DNA of 64,000 nucleotides from Pseudomonas sp. BCA17. Lineage in GTDB: Bacteria; Pseudomonadota; Gammaproteobacteria; Pseudomonadales; Pseudomonadaceae. Both the position numbers and the translations under genes were made by a program. The notes beneath the pieces were generated by a model. That model saw only the letters and a list, made by a program, of their open reading frames with translations, made no database searches and was not told the DNA's origin. The stretch spans positions 372,001-436,000 of the forward strand of contig NZ_SGWI01000002.1 in assembly GCF_004519405.1 (NCBI RefSeq), in the 5' to 3' direction. Positions 9,542 through 17,962 of this stretch are shown one piece after another. Numbering within the stretch: position 1 is the stretch's first letter; each line of letters starts with the position of its first letter.

Positions 9542-10026
9542 AGCTCGCCCTTCTCGGTTTCCTGGCTCGCCTCGCCTTTGCGACGCGGGCCTTCAACCTT
9601 TACCGACGGGAATGCCGACGAGGCGTACCGAACGACCATAATCGAGAACGCCAACAGCAGAATACCGCCGCACAGGTAGATGATGCCGATGTCCGGCGGG
9701 TTGTGGTGCGATACGTTGGAGATCAACAGGCGCGTCAACGCGGTGATCGCCACGTAGATCAGGAAGCGCACCGGCATGTGGTTGGTCTTGAAGTAAATCC
9801 CTACCATCGCGCCCAATTCCAGGTAGATGAACAGCAGCAAGATGTCATCGATCTTGATATGCCCGTTCTCCAGCATCCCCAGAAACTCCATCACCGCCGC
9901 CCAGGCGGTCACCGCGCCAATGGCGAACAGCGCCAGGTAGTGGAATGTCTCGACGAACAGATTGCCCAGGGACTCGGCGAGACCATGTACATTCTGGCGC
10001 AGCCTTTCAGCCCAGTTGATTTTCAC
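9538..10026 (-). CDS. psiE: Phosphate-starvation-inducible PsiE family protein
   Basis: A 162-residue inner-membrane protein of the PsiE family with four hydrophobic helices (about residues 28-50, 62-78, 85-103 and 112-132). Characteristic blocks are LFVETFHYLALFAIGAVTAW and the family run IYLELGAMVGIYFKTNHMPVRF. A soluble charged tail of about 30 residues follows. The start codon is GTG at 10026, supported by an AAGGAA site eight bases upstream. The family is phosphate-starvation induced in E. coli but its biochemical role is unknown; no Pho box was identified here. Confidence 0.87.
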   Translation of the reverse strand: MKINWAERLRQNVHGLAESLGNLFVETFHYLALFAIGAVTAWAAVMEFLGMLENGHIKIDDILLLFIYLELGAMVGIYFKTNHMPVRFLIYVAITALTRLLISNVSHHNPPDIGIIYLCGGILLLAFSIMVVRYASSAFPSVKVEGPRRKGEASQETEKGEL

Positions 10027-10194
10027 GATGATGCTTCCTTAGGTCGGCTCGACCGGATAATGCGAGGTGGACGTGACGATTGTTCTGCATGCAGAAAAAA
10101 GGCCAGCAGCCGGTATAAGATGATGGCAGGGTGATATGAGACACGTATGAGGATGAGCAGAGCAGATGCTTTGTTCGGCTGAGAAGCGAATCTA

Positions 10195-10464
10195 TCAAGG
10201 GTATAGCTGGCGCGCGTGTAAAACCGAGAGAACCCGAATGTTATCGGTCACCTGATAGACAACCAGATAATTGGGATGCACCACCATCTCTCGCGTACCG
10301 ATGACACGTCCAGGGCGGTAAAGGTGGGGTCTACGAGAGAGAGCCAGTACCGAGGCGTCTATTGCTCGGGTTAACTCAAGAGCTGCTACGGGATTGCGGT
10401 CGCTGAGATAATCAACAATTTTTCGAAGTTGCGCCCGCGCTGCGGGAGCCCATTCAATCAGCAT
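10195..10464 (-). CDS. RelE/ParE-family toxin
   Basis: An 89-residue protein of the RelE/ParE superfamily: N-terminal IEWAPAARAQLRKIVDYL helix pair, central ALSRRPHLYRPGRVIGTREMVV and C-terminal YLVVYQVTDNIRVLSVLHARQ strands, the order normal for ParE/RelE toxins. It starts at the ATG 10464 (a GTG one codon earlier is equally possible) inside the end of the antitoxin gene, giving a translationally coupled toxin downstream of its antitoxin. Target (gyrase or ribosome) cannot be told from sequence. Confidence 0.85.
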   Translation of the reverse strand: MLIEWAPAARAQLRKIVDYLSDRNPVAALELTRAIDASVLALSRRPHLYRPGRVIGTREMVVHPNYLVVYQVTDNIRVLSVLHARQLYP

Positions 10465-10642
10465 CACCTGTCTTGCGTTTGGATTCGATCAGCGCCTGCA
10501 TTTCGGCCACCACTTGGTCGTGAGGAATGCCAGGGCTCGGGTCATCAAGAGCGGCTTGCACCTTGGCGCGAAACCAATGGTCATAGCTGTCGGTGTGTTC
10601 TTCGGCATCCAGGGGGATACCAGAGGAAGAGGAAGTATCCAT
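10454..10642 (-). CDS. Antitoxin of RelE/ParE-type module
   Basis: A 62-residue acidic protein directly upstream of, and overlapping by 11 bases, the RelE/ParE toxin gene. It has the C-terminal pattern WFRAKVQAALDDPSPGIPHDQVVAEM, typical of StbD/ParD-like or 'stability determinant' antitoxins in which such a segment wraps the toxin. Strong GGAGG ribosome-binding site. The first 20 residues (serine and acid rich) carry no obvious DNA-binding fold, so autoregulation is uncertain. Confidence 0.8.
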   Translation of the reverse strand: MDTSSSSGIPLDAEEHTDSYDHWFRAKVQAALDDPSPGIPHDQVVAEMQALIESKRKTGDAD

Positions 10643-10810
10643 AAAAGCCTCCGTTGTCGATGAGGAAGGAGTCTAGTCGCTGCAGTTTTTACTGTCGTGC
10701 TCCAAGCGATGAAGTGAGTAACAGAAAAAATCAAAGTCCATGCGATGGCTATTTCCCGACTACATTAAAAAACTGCTACCCAAACCCCACGGTTTGGCTT
10801 ACCCTTTTAG

Positions 10811-10826
10811 CTGTATATAAATACAG
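10811..10826. promoter_or_regulatory. LexA (SOS) box upstream of yebG
   Basis: CTGTATATAAATACAG matches the gammaproteobacterial LexA consensus CTG-N10-CAG with the preferred TATA-like centre, and the outer bases continue the palindrome. It ends 43 bases before the yebG start, where it would cover the promoter. yebG is a known SOS gene in E. coli, so the assignment rests on both site and gene. Confidence 0.9.
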
Positions 10827-10869
10827 TAGTCGCAAAAGACAACTATCGTGAAGGCATGTGAGGTGGTGA

Positions 10870-11130
10870 ATGGCCGTCGAAGTGGTATACCGCAGCAGCC
10901 GAGATCTGGAGCGTTTGTTCATGGATAAAGCCGAAGCTGACCGTCATGACAAGATGCTTGAACTCGCTGAGTTGCTGGCAGAAGTGTTGCAAAAAGCCGT
11001 GCCGTCCCTGAGCGAGCAGCAAGTGGAAGAAGCCGGGATCTACATGGCGAAGAACCGCGATGTATTTGCCAAGGCGTTCAAGAGCCAGCCGGACGCGTTG
11101 TCCGAATTGCTGAACCCGGCAGCGGAATAA
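10870..11130 (+). CDS. yebG: YebG-family DNA-damage-inducible protein
   Basis: An 86-residue protein of the YebG family: MAVEVVYRSSRDLERLFMDK, then ADRHDKMLELAELLAEVL and a C-terminal EAGIYMAKNRDVFAKAFKS helix. The E. coli homologue is a LexA-controlled, cAMP-influenced SOS gene of unclear biochemical role. Here a near-consensus LexA box lies 43 bases upstream and a strong terminator follows, so it is a single-gene SOS unit. Alternative functions are not suggested by the context. Confidence 0.9.
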   Translation: MAVEVVYRSSRDLERLFMDKAEADRHDKMLELAELLAEVLQKAVPSLSEQQVEEAGIYMAKNRDVFAKAFKSQPDALSELLNPAAE

Positions 11131-11144
11131 AGCCCGAATTGAAC

Positions 11145-11175
11145 AGGCCCTGAGTCACTGACTCAGGGCCTTTTT
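11145..11175 (+). terminator. Rho-independent terminator after yebG
   Basis: A perfect 12-bp stem (AGGCCCTGAGTC / GACTCAGGGCCT, loop ACT) runs directly into five Ts. It lies 14 bases after the yebG stop and just before the end of the convergent dehydrogenase gene. Confidence 0.9.
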
Positions 11176-11185
11176 AATGCCTGGG

Positions 11186-12205
11186 CTATTTGTACAGCAG
11201 CCGCTCGGCGAGCTCGTCGGCGACCCGTGCCGGGGAACGTTTTTCGGCCTGGGCGTGGGCGAAGATTTCGGTCAGGCGCCTGCCTATGTTTGACAGATGA
11301 GCCGTGATGTCCGCCAACTCCGCACCGCCATGCTTGAGGGCGACATAGATCAAGCCGCCGGAGTTGATCACGTAGTCTGGCGCATAGAGTATGCCGCGTC
11401 CTTCCAGTTGGTCGGCGATCTCCAGGTTGGTCAGTTGCGCGCTGGCGGAGCCGGCCACAGCGGCGCAACGCAGTTGGCCGACCGTATGGCGATTAAACAC
11501 CGCGCCGACGCCGCAGGGCGCGAGGATGTCGCAGGGGGTGCTGAGCAAGGCATCGTTGGCGATGGGGTGCGCGCCGAGTTGCTCCATGGCCAGTTGAACC
11601 TTGCCGTGATCGATATCGCTGACCAACAGCTCGGCACCGGCTGCATGCAGTTGCTCGGCCAGGGCATAGCCCACGTTGCCCAGCCCCTGCACCGCTACGC
11701 GCAAGCCTTCGAGGTTGTCGCTGCCAAGGCGGGCCATGGCGGTGGTGCGGATACCGGTGAACACGCCCATGGCGGCATGGGGCGCTGGGTCGCCGGCGGC
11801 GGTGGTGCTGGTGACGAAGCGGGTGTGCTGGGCGATGCAGTCCATATCGGCAACCGAGGTGCCGCTGTCGATGGCGGTGATGAAGCGGCCGTCGAGTTTC
11901 TCGATGCAGCGACCAAAGGCTTCGAACAAGGCGGCGCGGCTTTCCACGTGCACGGGGCGGATGATCACCGCCGTACCGCCGCCCACCTGCAGGCCGGCCA
12001 GGGCAGCTTTGTAGCTCATGCCTTGGGCCAGGCGCGCGGCGTCCGCCACGGCACTTTGATCGTCGGGGTAACTGAGGTAGCGACAGCCGCCCAAGGCTGG
12101 CCCCAAGCGACTGTTGTGGATGGCGATGATCGCCTTCAGCCCCGTCACCGGGTCGACGCTCAGGTGCAGCGATTCAAGGCGGGTGCTGTGCATGAGCGCA
12201 AACAT
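11186..12205 (-). CDS. Leu/Phe/Val-type amino-acid dehydrogenase homologue with altered catalytic Lys
   Basis: A 339-residue NAD-dependent Glu/Leu/Phe/Val dehydrogenase-family protein. N-terminal substrate domain: DPVTGLKAIIAIHNSRLGPALGGCR, then MSYKAALAGLQVGGGTAVII. C-terminal Rossmann domain: RVAVQGLGNVGYALAEQL, ending near APDYVINSGGLI. Leucine dehydrogenases use two lysines, in YKxAxAG and in GGGK. Here the first is present (K66) but the second, the catalytic one 12 residues later, is Thr78 (codon ACG, one base from the Lys codon AAG). The catalytic-region Asp of TAIDSGT is present. ATG 12205 was chosen over the TTG before it because GGGAG is correctly spaced. Reaction would be oxidative deamination of branched-chain amino acids if active; the substitution makes this doubtful. 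Confidence 0.85.
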   Translation of the reverse strand: MFALMHSTRLESLHLSVDPVTGLKAIIAIHNSRLGPALGGCRYLSYPDDQSAVADAARLAQGMSYKAALAGLQVGGGTAVIIRPVHVESRAALFEAFGRCIEKLDGRFITAIDSGTSVADMDCIAQHTRFVTSTTAAGDPAPHAAMGVFTGIRTTAMARLGSDNLEGLRVAVQGLGNVGYALAEQLHAAGAELLVSDIDHGKVQLAMEQLGAHPIANDALLSTPCDILAPCGVGAVFNRHTVGQLRCAAVAGSASAQLTNLEIADQLEGRGILYAPDYVINSGGLIYVALKHGGAELADITAHLSNIGRRLTEIFAHAQAEKRSPARVADELAERLLYK

Positions 12206-12392
12206 CAATGAGCTCCCGAATCACTTCTGGTAGTGGCCCAAGTATAGGCTTGCGGTAGAAAAATGCTGGACTGCGCTGGAATAAGGCTCCCGGTTTTGCA
12301 GGCCCTAAGACATAAGGCGGCAGGATATTTCTCAAGACGCTGGACGAAAATTCACAGCAAGGCTAAAACGGGGGCATCTGCCGGAGAACGCA

Positions 12393-13196
12393 ATGAATCC
12401 CCGCCAAGCCTTTTTTGCCTGCCTGGACCGTTCACCCCCCGCGCTGTTTGAAGCTGCGCTGTGGATTGCCGCCGAGCACGATCCTGCCGTACAGCCGTTG
12501 CAGATCCTGCAAGACTTCACTTTGTTGCAACAACAGGTCGCGCTTGGCCTGCCGATGTTGCCGGCTGACGAACTGGGCCAACCCCTGTTACGCCGCTTGA
12601 ACGACCTGGGGTTCGCCCAGGACGACTTCACCCCGCTGCGCCCCGCCGCCGCCCTGTTGGACAAGGTACTGCAACGCAAGCGCGGGCAACCTTTGGCCAT
12701 GGCGCTGATTGCACTGGAAATGGCGCGACGCCTGGACATCCCTCTGGTGGGCGTGAATTTTCCGGGGCATTTTCTGTTACGGGTGCCCGGCGCCGACCAC
12801 CTGCTGGACCCCTGTGGCGGTCGGCGTCTATACCCCAATGACTGCCGCGAATTGCTGCAGCGTCAATACGGGCCGAACCTCAAGCTGCAGGCCGACCACC
12901 TGCACACCGCCGAACCACGCTCGATCCTGCAACGGCTATCACGCAACCTGCGCCAACTGCACCTTTCCAATGACGCCCCACTCGACGCATTGATCGATGC
13001 CGAGCGCGTACTGGAACTGGGCAATGCCAGCGCCGCCGACTATTTGGCCCGGGCCAGCCTGTATCAACGCCTGGACTGCCCGAACGCCGAGCGCTTTGAC
13101 CTGGAACATGCCCTGCTGCTCAGCGAAGACCCGATCCAGCGCCTGCGCCTGACCGAGCGGCTGGGGCATCTGCCGCCCAATACTGTCGTGCATTAA
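12393..13196 (+). CDS. SirB1-family protein with transglutaminase-like and TPR regions
   Basis: A 267-residue cytoplasmic protein of the SirB1 family (Transglut_core2 followed by a tetratricopeptide-like segment). The characteristic run LLDKVLQRKRGQPLAMALIAL with IPLVGVNFPGHFLLRV and LLDPCGGRRLY falls at about residues 88-150. The C-terminal third is helical with LIDAERVLELG and RASLYQRLDCPNAERFDLEHAL, as in TPR_9 tails. Its biochemical role is unknown. It is a single gene divergent from the dehydrogenase, and its stop overlaps the convergent MFS gene by 4 bases. Confidence 0.85.
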   Translation: MNPRQAFFACLDRSPPALFEAALWIAAEHDPAVQPLQILQDFTLLQQQVALGLPMLPADELGQPLLRRLNDLGFAQDDFTPLRPAAALLDKVLQRKRGQPLAMALIALEMARRLDIPLVGVNFPGHFLLRVPGADHLLDPCGGRRLYPNDCRELLQRQYGPNLKLQADHLHTAEPRSILQRLSRNLRQLHLSNDAPLDALIDAERVLELGNASAADYLARASLYQRLDCPNAERFDLEHALLLSEDPIQRLRLTERLGHLPPNTVVH

Positions 13197-14560
13197 GCCT
13201 GCGGCGCCTTGAGGATATCGGTCTGCAACGGGCTCTTCGGCGTGCTGACGACAGGCGAACGCACCTGAATAATCAGCAACGCCGCAATCACTGCCGGAAT
13301 CGCGCAGAAGAAGAAAATCTGCTGCACCGGAATATGCATCGCCAACAGCGCGCTGCCAAACAGTGGCCCCAGGATCGAGCCGAATCGCCCCACACCCAAG
13401 GCCCAGCCGGTGCCGGTGGCGCGCACGTGAGCCGGGTAGAAGTTGCTGGCGAAGGCGTTGAGCGTAAGCTGGCCGCCAATAATGCAGAAACCGGCGGCGA
13501 ACACGCAGGCCACCAGGTAGCGCGGGTTGTCATGGTTCAGCCCCAACAGGACGGTGCACAGGGCAGCGGCCGTCAACACACCGGACAACAGCCGCACTTT
13601 GCTTTTCAGGCGGTCGGCGAACCAGGCCATGCCGATGGCACCCAGGGTGCCGGCAAACAGAAACATCGACGTCACCAGATTGGCCTCTTTCAAAACCAGG
13701 CCGCTTTCCAGCAGCAGCGACGGCAGCCAACTGATCATGAAATACAGCAGGATCAGGCTGACGAAAAAAGTCGCCCAGATCAGTACGGTCGGGCGCGCGT
13801 AGCCGTTGCGGAACAACTCCAGCACCGTCAGCCGGCTGCCCTGCTCCTGCCGGTTTTCGGCCTCGGTGGCCAGTGGCGGTTGCCAGTCGGGCAGCATGCG
13901 TGCCGTAACCTTTTGCAGGCGCGCATAGGGCGGTGCATCACGCAACAGACGCGGCAGGGATTCGGGCAGCAACCCCACCAGGAAGGGGAACAGCAACAAC
14001 GGCGTGACGCCGCCCGCCAGGAAAACTGCCTGCCAGCCATAGCTTTCGATAAAGCCCGCCGCTACGAACCCACCCGCCGCGCCGCCGAACGAGAAGCCGC
14101 ACGCCGCCAGCGTCACCATCAAAGTGCGCAACCGGGGCGGCGAGTATTCCGACATCAACGCCATGGCGCTCGGCATCGCACCTCCCATGCCAATGCCGCA
14201 GATAAAGCGCGCGACCATCAGTGTGGTCAGGGAGTTGGCGAATACCATCAGTACGGTAAGGCTGGCGTAGATCAGCACGCAGCCCAGCAGGATGCGCCGC
14301 ACGCCAAACCGGTCGGCCAGGGGTGTCACCAGCAGCGAGCCCAACGTCAGGCCCAACAGGTTGGCACTGAATACCGGGCCGAACGCGGCTTTTTCCAAGC
14401 CCCAATCCTTGGCCAATGCCGGCACTACGTAACCCAGTACCTGAGCGTCGTAGCCGTCGGTCACCAGCAGCAGCGCCAGCAACAGGAGGATCAACCACTG
14501 ATAGCGCGACACCGGACGGGCATCGAGTGCCGCGCGAAAGCTGGCAATCTGATTGTGCAT
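13193..14560 (-). CDS. MFS transporter, aromatic acid:H+ symporter (AAHS) type
   Basis: A 455-residue 12-helix major facilitator. LLVTDGYDAQVLGYVVPALAKDWGL in helix 1 contains the DGxD motif of the AAHS family (PcaK, BenK, MhpT), and LADRFGVRRILL is the cytoplasmic motif A. It lies 51 bases downstream of maiA on the same strand, as a fourth gene of the homogentisate cluster, suggesting import of a tyrosine-pathway aromatic such as 4-hydroxyphenylpyruvate, homogentisate or a related phenylacetate. The exact substrate is inference. ATG preceded by AAGGT and the previous REP-like scrap. Confidence 0.85.
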   Translation of the reverse strand: MHNQIASFRAALDARPVSRYQWLILLLLALLLVTDGYDAQVLGYVVPALAKDWGLEKAAFGPVFSANLLGLTLGSLLVTPLADRFGVRRILLGCVLIYASLTVLMVFANSLTTLMVARFICGIGMGGAMPSAMALMSEYSPPRLRTLMVTLAACGFSFGGAAGGFVAAGFIESYGWQAVFLAGGVTPLLLFPFLVGLLPESLPRLLRDAPPYARLQKVTARMLPDWQPPLATEAENRQEQGSRLTVLELFRNGYARPTVLIWATFFVSLILLYFMISWLPSLLLESGLVLKEANLVTSMFLFAGTLGAIGMAWFADRLKSKVRLLSGVLTAAALCTVLLGLNHDNPRYLVACVFAAGFCIIGGQLTLNAFASNFYPAHVRATGTGWALGVGRFGSILGPLFGSALLAMHIPVQQIFFFCAIPAVIAALLIIQVRSPVVSTPKSPLQTDILKAPQA

Positions 14561-14611
14561 CGCAAGGTACCTTGATTATTTTTATTTGAATAACGCCCCT
14601 CCCACATGGAT

Positions 14612-15256
14612 TCAGGGTGTAGCAGGGGTATCCGGCTGGTTGGCGGGATGCGCTTGCACAAACGCCGGATGCCGTGCCGCCAGCGCCGCCACCCGCCCAA
14701 TCCGCGGGAATGCCGCCAACGGCACCTTGAAGCGCTCCGCTGCATACAGCTGGGGGATCAGAAACGCATCCGCCATCCCCGGCTGCTCGCCAAAGCAAAA
14801 ACCTTCATCGCCAATCAACTGCTCCACCGCGCCCAACCCCTGGCTGATCCAATGGCCGATCCATTCCAGCAATTGCGCCTCGTCATGTCCCCACTGTCGC
14901 AGCAGGTTCTGGGTGCTGGAGTTGTGCAACGGGTGAATATCGCAACCAATGATCGACGCCACCGCACGCTCATGCGCACGGGTGGCGATATCCCTGGATA
15001 ACAGCGGCGCCTGTGGATAACGCTCGTTCAGGTATTCGATGATCGCCGTCGACTGAATCAACAGCTCACCATCGTCCGTGCGCAACGCCGGTACACGGCC
15101 CTGCGGGTTGATTGCCAGGTATTCCGGCTGGCGGTTGGCGCCGCCCGCCGGGACCAGCAGGTTGATCGGCACGGCAGTAAAATCCAGCCCTTTGAGTGCC
15201 AGCGCGATACGCACTCGGTATGACGCAGTGGAACGGTAGTAGGTATAGAGCTCCAT
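14612..15256 (-). CDS. maiA: Maleylacetoacetate isomerase
   Basis: A 214-residue zeta-class glutathione transferase that isomerises maleylacetoacetate to fumarylacetoacetate. The N-terminal thioredoxin-like domain begins LYTYYRSTASYRVRIALALK, whose SxxSxRVR motif is the zeta-class glutathione-activating signature, and continues to QSTAIIEYLNERYP. The C-terminal helical domain contains HPLHNSSTQNLL. It is 12 bases after fahA with a GGAGG site, the third gene of hmgA-fahA-maiA. Confidence 0.95.
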   Translation of the reverse strand: MELYTYYRSTASYRVRIALALKGLDFTAVPINLLVPAGGANRQPEYLAINPQGRVPALRTDDGELLIQSTAIIEYLNERYPQAPLLSRDIATRAHERAVASIIGCDIHPLHNSSTQNLLRQWGHDEAQLLEWIGHWISQGLGAVEQLIGDEGFCFGEQPGMADAFLIPQLYAAERFKVPLAAFPRIGRVAALAARHPAFVQAHPANQPDTPATP

Positions 15257-15268
15257 CGCCCGGCCTCC

Positions 15269-16555
15269 TTAATGCGCCGCAACCACGGTGCCACGGCACT
15301 CGCCGAAGCCGATGGAGGCAAACCCTTCGCGGCGGCACCGCGCGCGCAGGATGATTTCGTCGCCGTCTTCAAGGAACTTGCGCACCTCGCCGGAGGCCAG
15401 CTCGATCGTTTTTTTGCCGCCTTCGGTGATTTCCAGCAGGCTGCCGAACTGCCCCGGCTGCGGCCCGGACAAGGTACCCGAGCCGAACAGGTCACCGGCC
15501 TGCAACTGGCAGCCGTTGACGCTGTGGTGCGCAACCATTTGCGCCGCTGTCCAGTACATATGCTGGGTGTTGCTCAGGGCCAGGCGATGGGCCGGCAGGT
15601 TCTGCTCACGCATCGACGCGGTGGTCAGCAATACCTCCAGTTCGATGTCTAGGGCGCCCGCGTTCTGATCGCGGTTATCCAGTAGGTACGGCAGCGGCTG
15701 CGGGTCACCCTCGGGACGCGCCGGTTGCGCCTTGCGGAACGGCTCCAGCGCCTCAGCCGTAACTACCCACGGTGAGATGCTGGTGATAAAGCTCTTGGAC
15801 AAAAACGGCCCCAGAGGCTGGTACTCCCACGCCTGGATATCCCGTGCGGACCAGTCGTTGAGCAGGCAGAAACCGGCGATATGCTCGGCCGCGTCGCCAA
15901 TGGCAATCGCGTCGCCCATGGCGTTGCCCGGACCGATCCAGATGCCCAGTTCCAATTCGTAGTCCAGGCGCGCGCAGGGCCCGAAGGTCGGCTCGGTCTG
16001 GCCGGCCGGCAGGGTCTGGCCTTTAGGGCGACGGACTTCAGTGCCCGATGGGCGAATGGTCGAGGCGCGCCCGTGATAGCCGATCGGCACGTACTTGTAG
16101 TTCGGTAGCAAGGGGTTGTCGGGGCGGAACAGTTTGCCGACGTTCTGCGCGTGTTCGATGCCGACGTAGAAGTCGGTGTAATCGCTTATTTTCGCCGGCA
16201 GGTGCATCTGGCAATCGACAGCACGGTGCAGCACCTGCGCCTCGCGGGTTTGCAGCTTGCTGCCTTCGGCCAGCAGTTCCAGCAGGCGTTCGCGCAGGGC
16301 CACGCGCGGGCCACGGCCCAGTTCGAAAAAGCTATTCAACTGGCCACCGGCGGTGGCTTCTACGGCGCGGCGCGCCTCACCCTCAAACTCGTCCAAAGCG
16401 GCGTGCAAGTCGAGGATCGAGTCGCCAATCGCCACGCCGCTGCGTGGTGCCGAGCCGTTGATGCTGAACACCCCCAGCGGCAGGTTTTGCAGGGGAAAGT
16501 CGCGGTGACCGTTGGCGGAGGCCACCCAGCTGCGGGTTAGCGTCGGTTGAGTCAT
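15269..16555 (-). CDS. fahA: Fumarylacetoacetase
   Basis: A 428-residue fumarylacetoacetate hydrolase, the last step of tyrosine and phenylalanine breakdown, giving fumarate and acetoacetate. It shows the N-terminal small domain and the FAH-fold core with DYTDFYVGIEHAQNVGKLFR, KYVPIGYHGRASTI, the metal-binding LDYELELGIWIG and LLNDWSARDIQAWEY blocks. Length equals that of eukaryotic-type FAH. It starts 3 bases after the hmgA stop, so the two are tightly coupled. Confidence 0.96.
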   Translation of the reverse strand: MTQPTLTRSWVASANGHRDFPLQNLPLGVFSINGSAPRSGVAIGDSILDLHAALDEFEGEARRAVEATAGGQLNSFFELGRGPRVALRERLLELLAEGSKLQTREAQVLHRAVDCQMHLPAKISDYTDFYVGIEHAQNVGKLFRPDNPLLPNYKYVPIGYHGRASTIRPSGTEVRRPKGQTLPAGQTEPTFGPCARLDYELELGIWIGPGNAMGDAIAIGDAAEHIAGFCLLNDWSARDIQAWEYQPLGPFLSKSFITSISPWVVTAEALEPFRKAQPARPEGDPQPLPYLLDNRDQNAGALDIELEVLLTTASMREQNLPAHRLALSNTQHMYWTAAQMVAHHSVNGCQLQAGDLFGSGTLSGPQPGQFGSLLEITEGGKKTIELASGEVRKFLEDGDEIILRARCRREGFASIGFGECRGTVVAAH

Positions 16556-16558
16556 GGG

Positions 16559-17842
16559 TTATCTCCGGTTCGGGTTGAAGGTGGCGGGCAGCGCGGCCCA
16601 GCACGCGTCATAGGTGTTTTGCAGTTGCGGGCATTCAAGGGCGAACTGTGTGGGACGCAGCACTTGGCTGGTCTCGAACATGAAGGCCATGGTGTTATCG
16701 ATTTTGTGCGGCGCCAATTCCACGTTGATGGCTTTGGTGCAGGTCTCGCCGTCCGGGCCGTGGGCACTCATGCAGCTGTGCAACGACGCACCGCCGGGCA
16801 GGAAACCTTCGGCCTTGGCGTCGTAGGCGCCCTGGATCAGGCCCATGTATTCGTTCATCAGGTTGCGGTGGAACCACGGCGGGCGGAAGGTGTTCTCGGC
16901 CACCATCCAGCGCGGCGGGAAAATCACGAAGTCGAGATTGGCCAGGCCGTGAGTGCTGGTGGGCGAGGTCAACACCGTGAAGATCGATGGGTCCGGATGA
17001 TCGAAACTCACCGTACCGATGGTGTTGAAACGACGCAGGTCATATTTGTACGGCACGTTGTTGCCATGCCAGGCGACCACGTTCAACGGCGAATGGTCCA
17101 GCTCGCAGGCCCACAGCTCGCCAAGGAATTTCTGCACCAGGGTGGTCGGTTGCTTGAGGTCTTCGTAGTGCGCGACCGGCGTGAGGAAATCGCGCGGGTT
17201 GGCCAGGCCGTTGCTGCCGATAGGCCCCAGGTCCGGCAAGCGCAGCGGTGCGCCATGGTTCTCGGCGACGTAGCCACGGGCCTCGGCATCCAGCAGTTCG
17301 ACACGGAATTTCAGGCCGCGCGGCAGCACGACGATTTCCAACGGTTCCACGTCCAGCACGCCCAATTCGGTAGCAATGCGCAGGCGCCCCTGCTCGGGCA
17401 CGAGCAACAGTTCGCCGTCGGCATTGAAGAACACGCGCTCCATGGAGCGGTTGGCGCGGTAGTGGTAGATGCTGATGCCAGAGGGCTTTTGCGCACCCGA
17501 GTTGGCCACCATGCCTGCGAGCCCATCGATAAAGTCCGTCGGTTCGCTGGGAATATCCAATGGATTCCAGCGCAGGCGATTTGGTGTCACCGCGCCCAGA
17601 GTCCCGCCGGCCAATTGCCGCTCCACCTTTACAAATGCCGGATGATTGGCCGATGGCTGAATACGGTACAGCCAGGTTCGGCGCGCTTCGCTGCGTGCCA
17701 TGGTGAACGCCGTGCCGGAGAACAGTTCGGTGTACAGCCCGTAGGGCGCTTTTTGCGGGGAATTCTGGCCGACAGGCAGCGCGCCTGGCAGGGCTTCGCT
17801 GGCGAATTCATTGCCGAAGCCCGATTGATATTCGAGGTGCAT
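16559..17842 (-). CDS. hmgA: Homogentisate 1,2-dioxygenase
   Basis: A 427-residue non-haem iron dioxygenase opening the homogentisate ring to maleylacetoacetate. Family blocks seen: [19 protein letters not shown] at the N-terminus, [11 protein letters not shown], the iron-site region [20 protein letters not shown] with MNEYMGLI, and [16 protein letters not shown]. It is the first gene of the operon, divergent from the IclR-type regulator; loss of this gene typically causes brown pyomelanin accumulation in Pseudomonas. Nothing odd in length or sequence. Confidence 0.97.
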   Translation of the reverse strand: MHLEYQSGFGNEFASEALPGALPVGQNSPQKAPYGLYTELFSGTAFTMARSEARRTWLYRIQPSANHPAFVKVERQLAGGTLGAVTPNRLRWNPLDIPSEPTDFIDGLAGMVANSGAQKPSGISIYHYRANRSMERVFFNADGELLLVPEQGRLRIATELGVLDVEPLEIVVLPRGLKFRVELLDAEARGYVAENHGAPLRLPDLGPIGSNGLANPRDFLTPVAHYEDLKQPTTLVQKFLGELWACELDHSPLNVVAWHGNNVPYKYDLRRFNTIGTVSFDHPDPSIFTVLTSPTSTHGLANLDFVIFPPRWMVAENTFRPPWFHRNLMNEYMGLIQGAYDAKAEGFLPGGASLHSCMSAHGPDGETCTKAINVELAPHKIDNTMAFMFETSQVLRPTQFALECPQLQNTYDACWAALPATFNPNRR

Positions 17843-17873
17843 GGATCATCCTCTGTGTGGAAGTTGTTTTTAT

Positions 17874-17898
17874 CGTAATCCAGTTACGCATAACGTAA
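17874..17898. promoter_or_regulatory. Putative HmgR operator: three phased half-sites
   Basis: Between hmgA and its regulator the sequence reads CGTAA-N5-TTACG-N5-CGTAA (17874-17878, 17884-17888, 17894-17898). Each neighbouring pair forms an inverted repeat with 5-bp arms and a 5-base spacer, and starts of successive half-sites are exactly 10 bases apart. It lies 32 bases upstream of hmgA and 64 bases upstream of the chosen hmgR start, where a repressor could control both. Binding by HmgR is inferred from position. Confidence 0.6.
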
Positions 17899-17962
17899 TT
17901 TGATCACCATCGACCGTCAAGCTATAAAGACGCCCATTCATCTCTCGGATTCTCGCCCTTCC

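Noticed and set aside
14594..14612. Complete REP element between the MFS gene and maiA
   Set aside because: Only a half-like CCCCTCCCACATGGATT scrap without a matching arm is present, so it was not listed as a feature.
17900..17962. TTG start giving HmgR 21 more residues
   Set aside because: The codon lies at the edge of the palindromic operator, no ribosome-binding site is suitable, and family alignments start near MEKPR.
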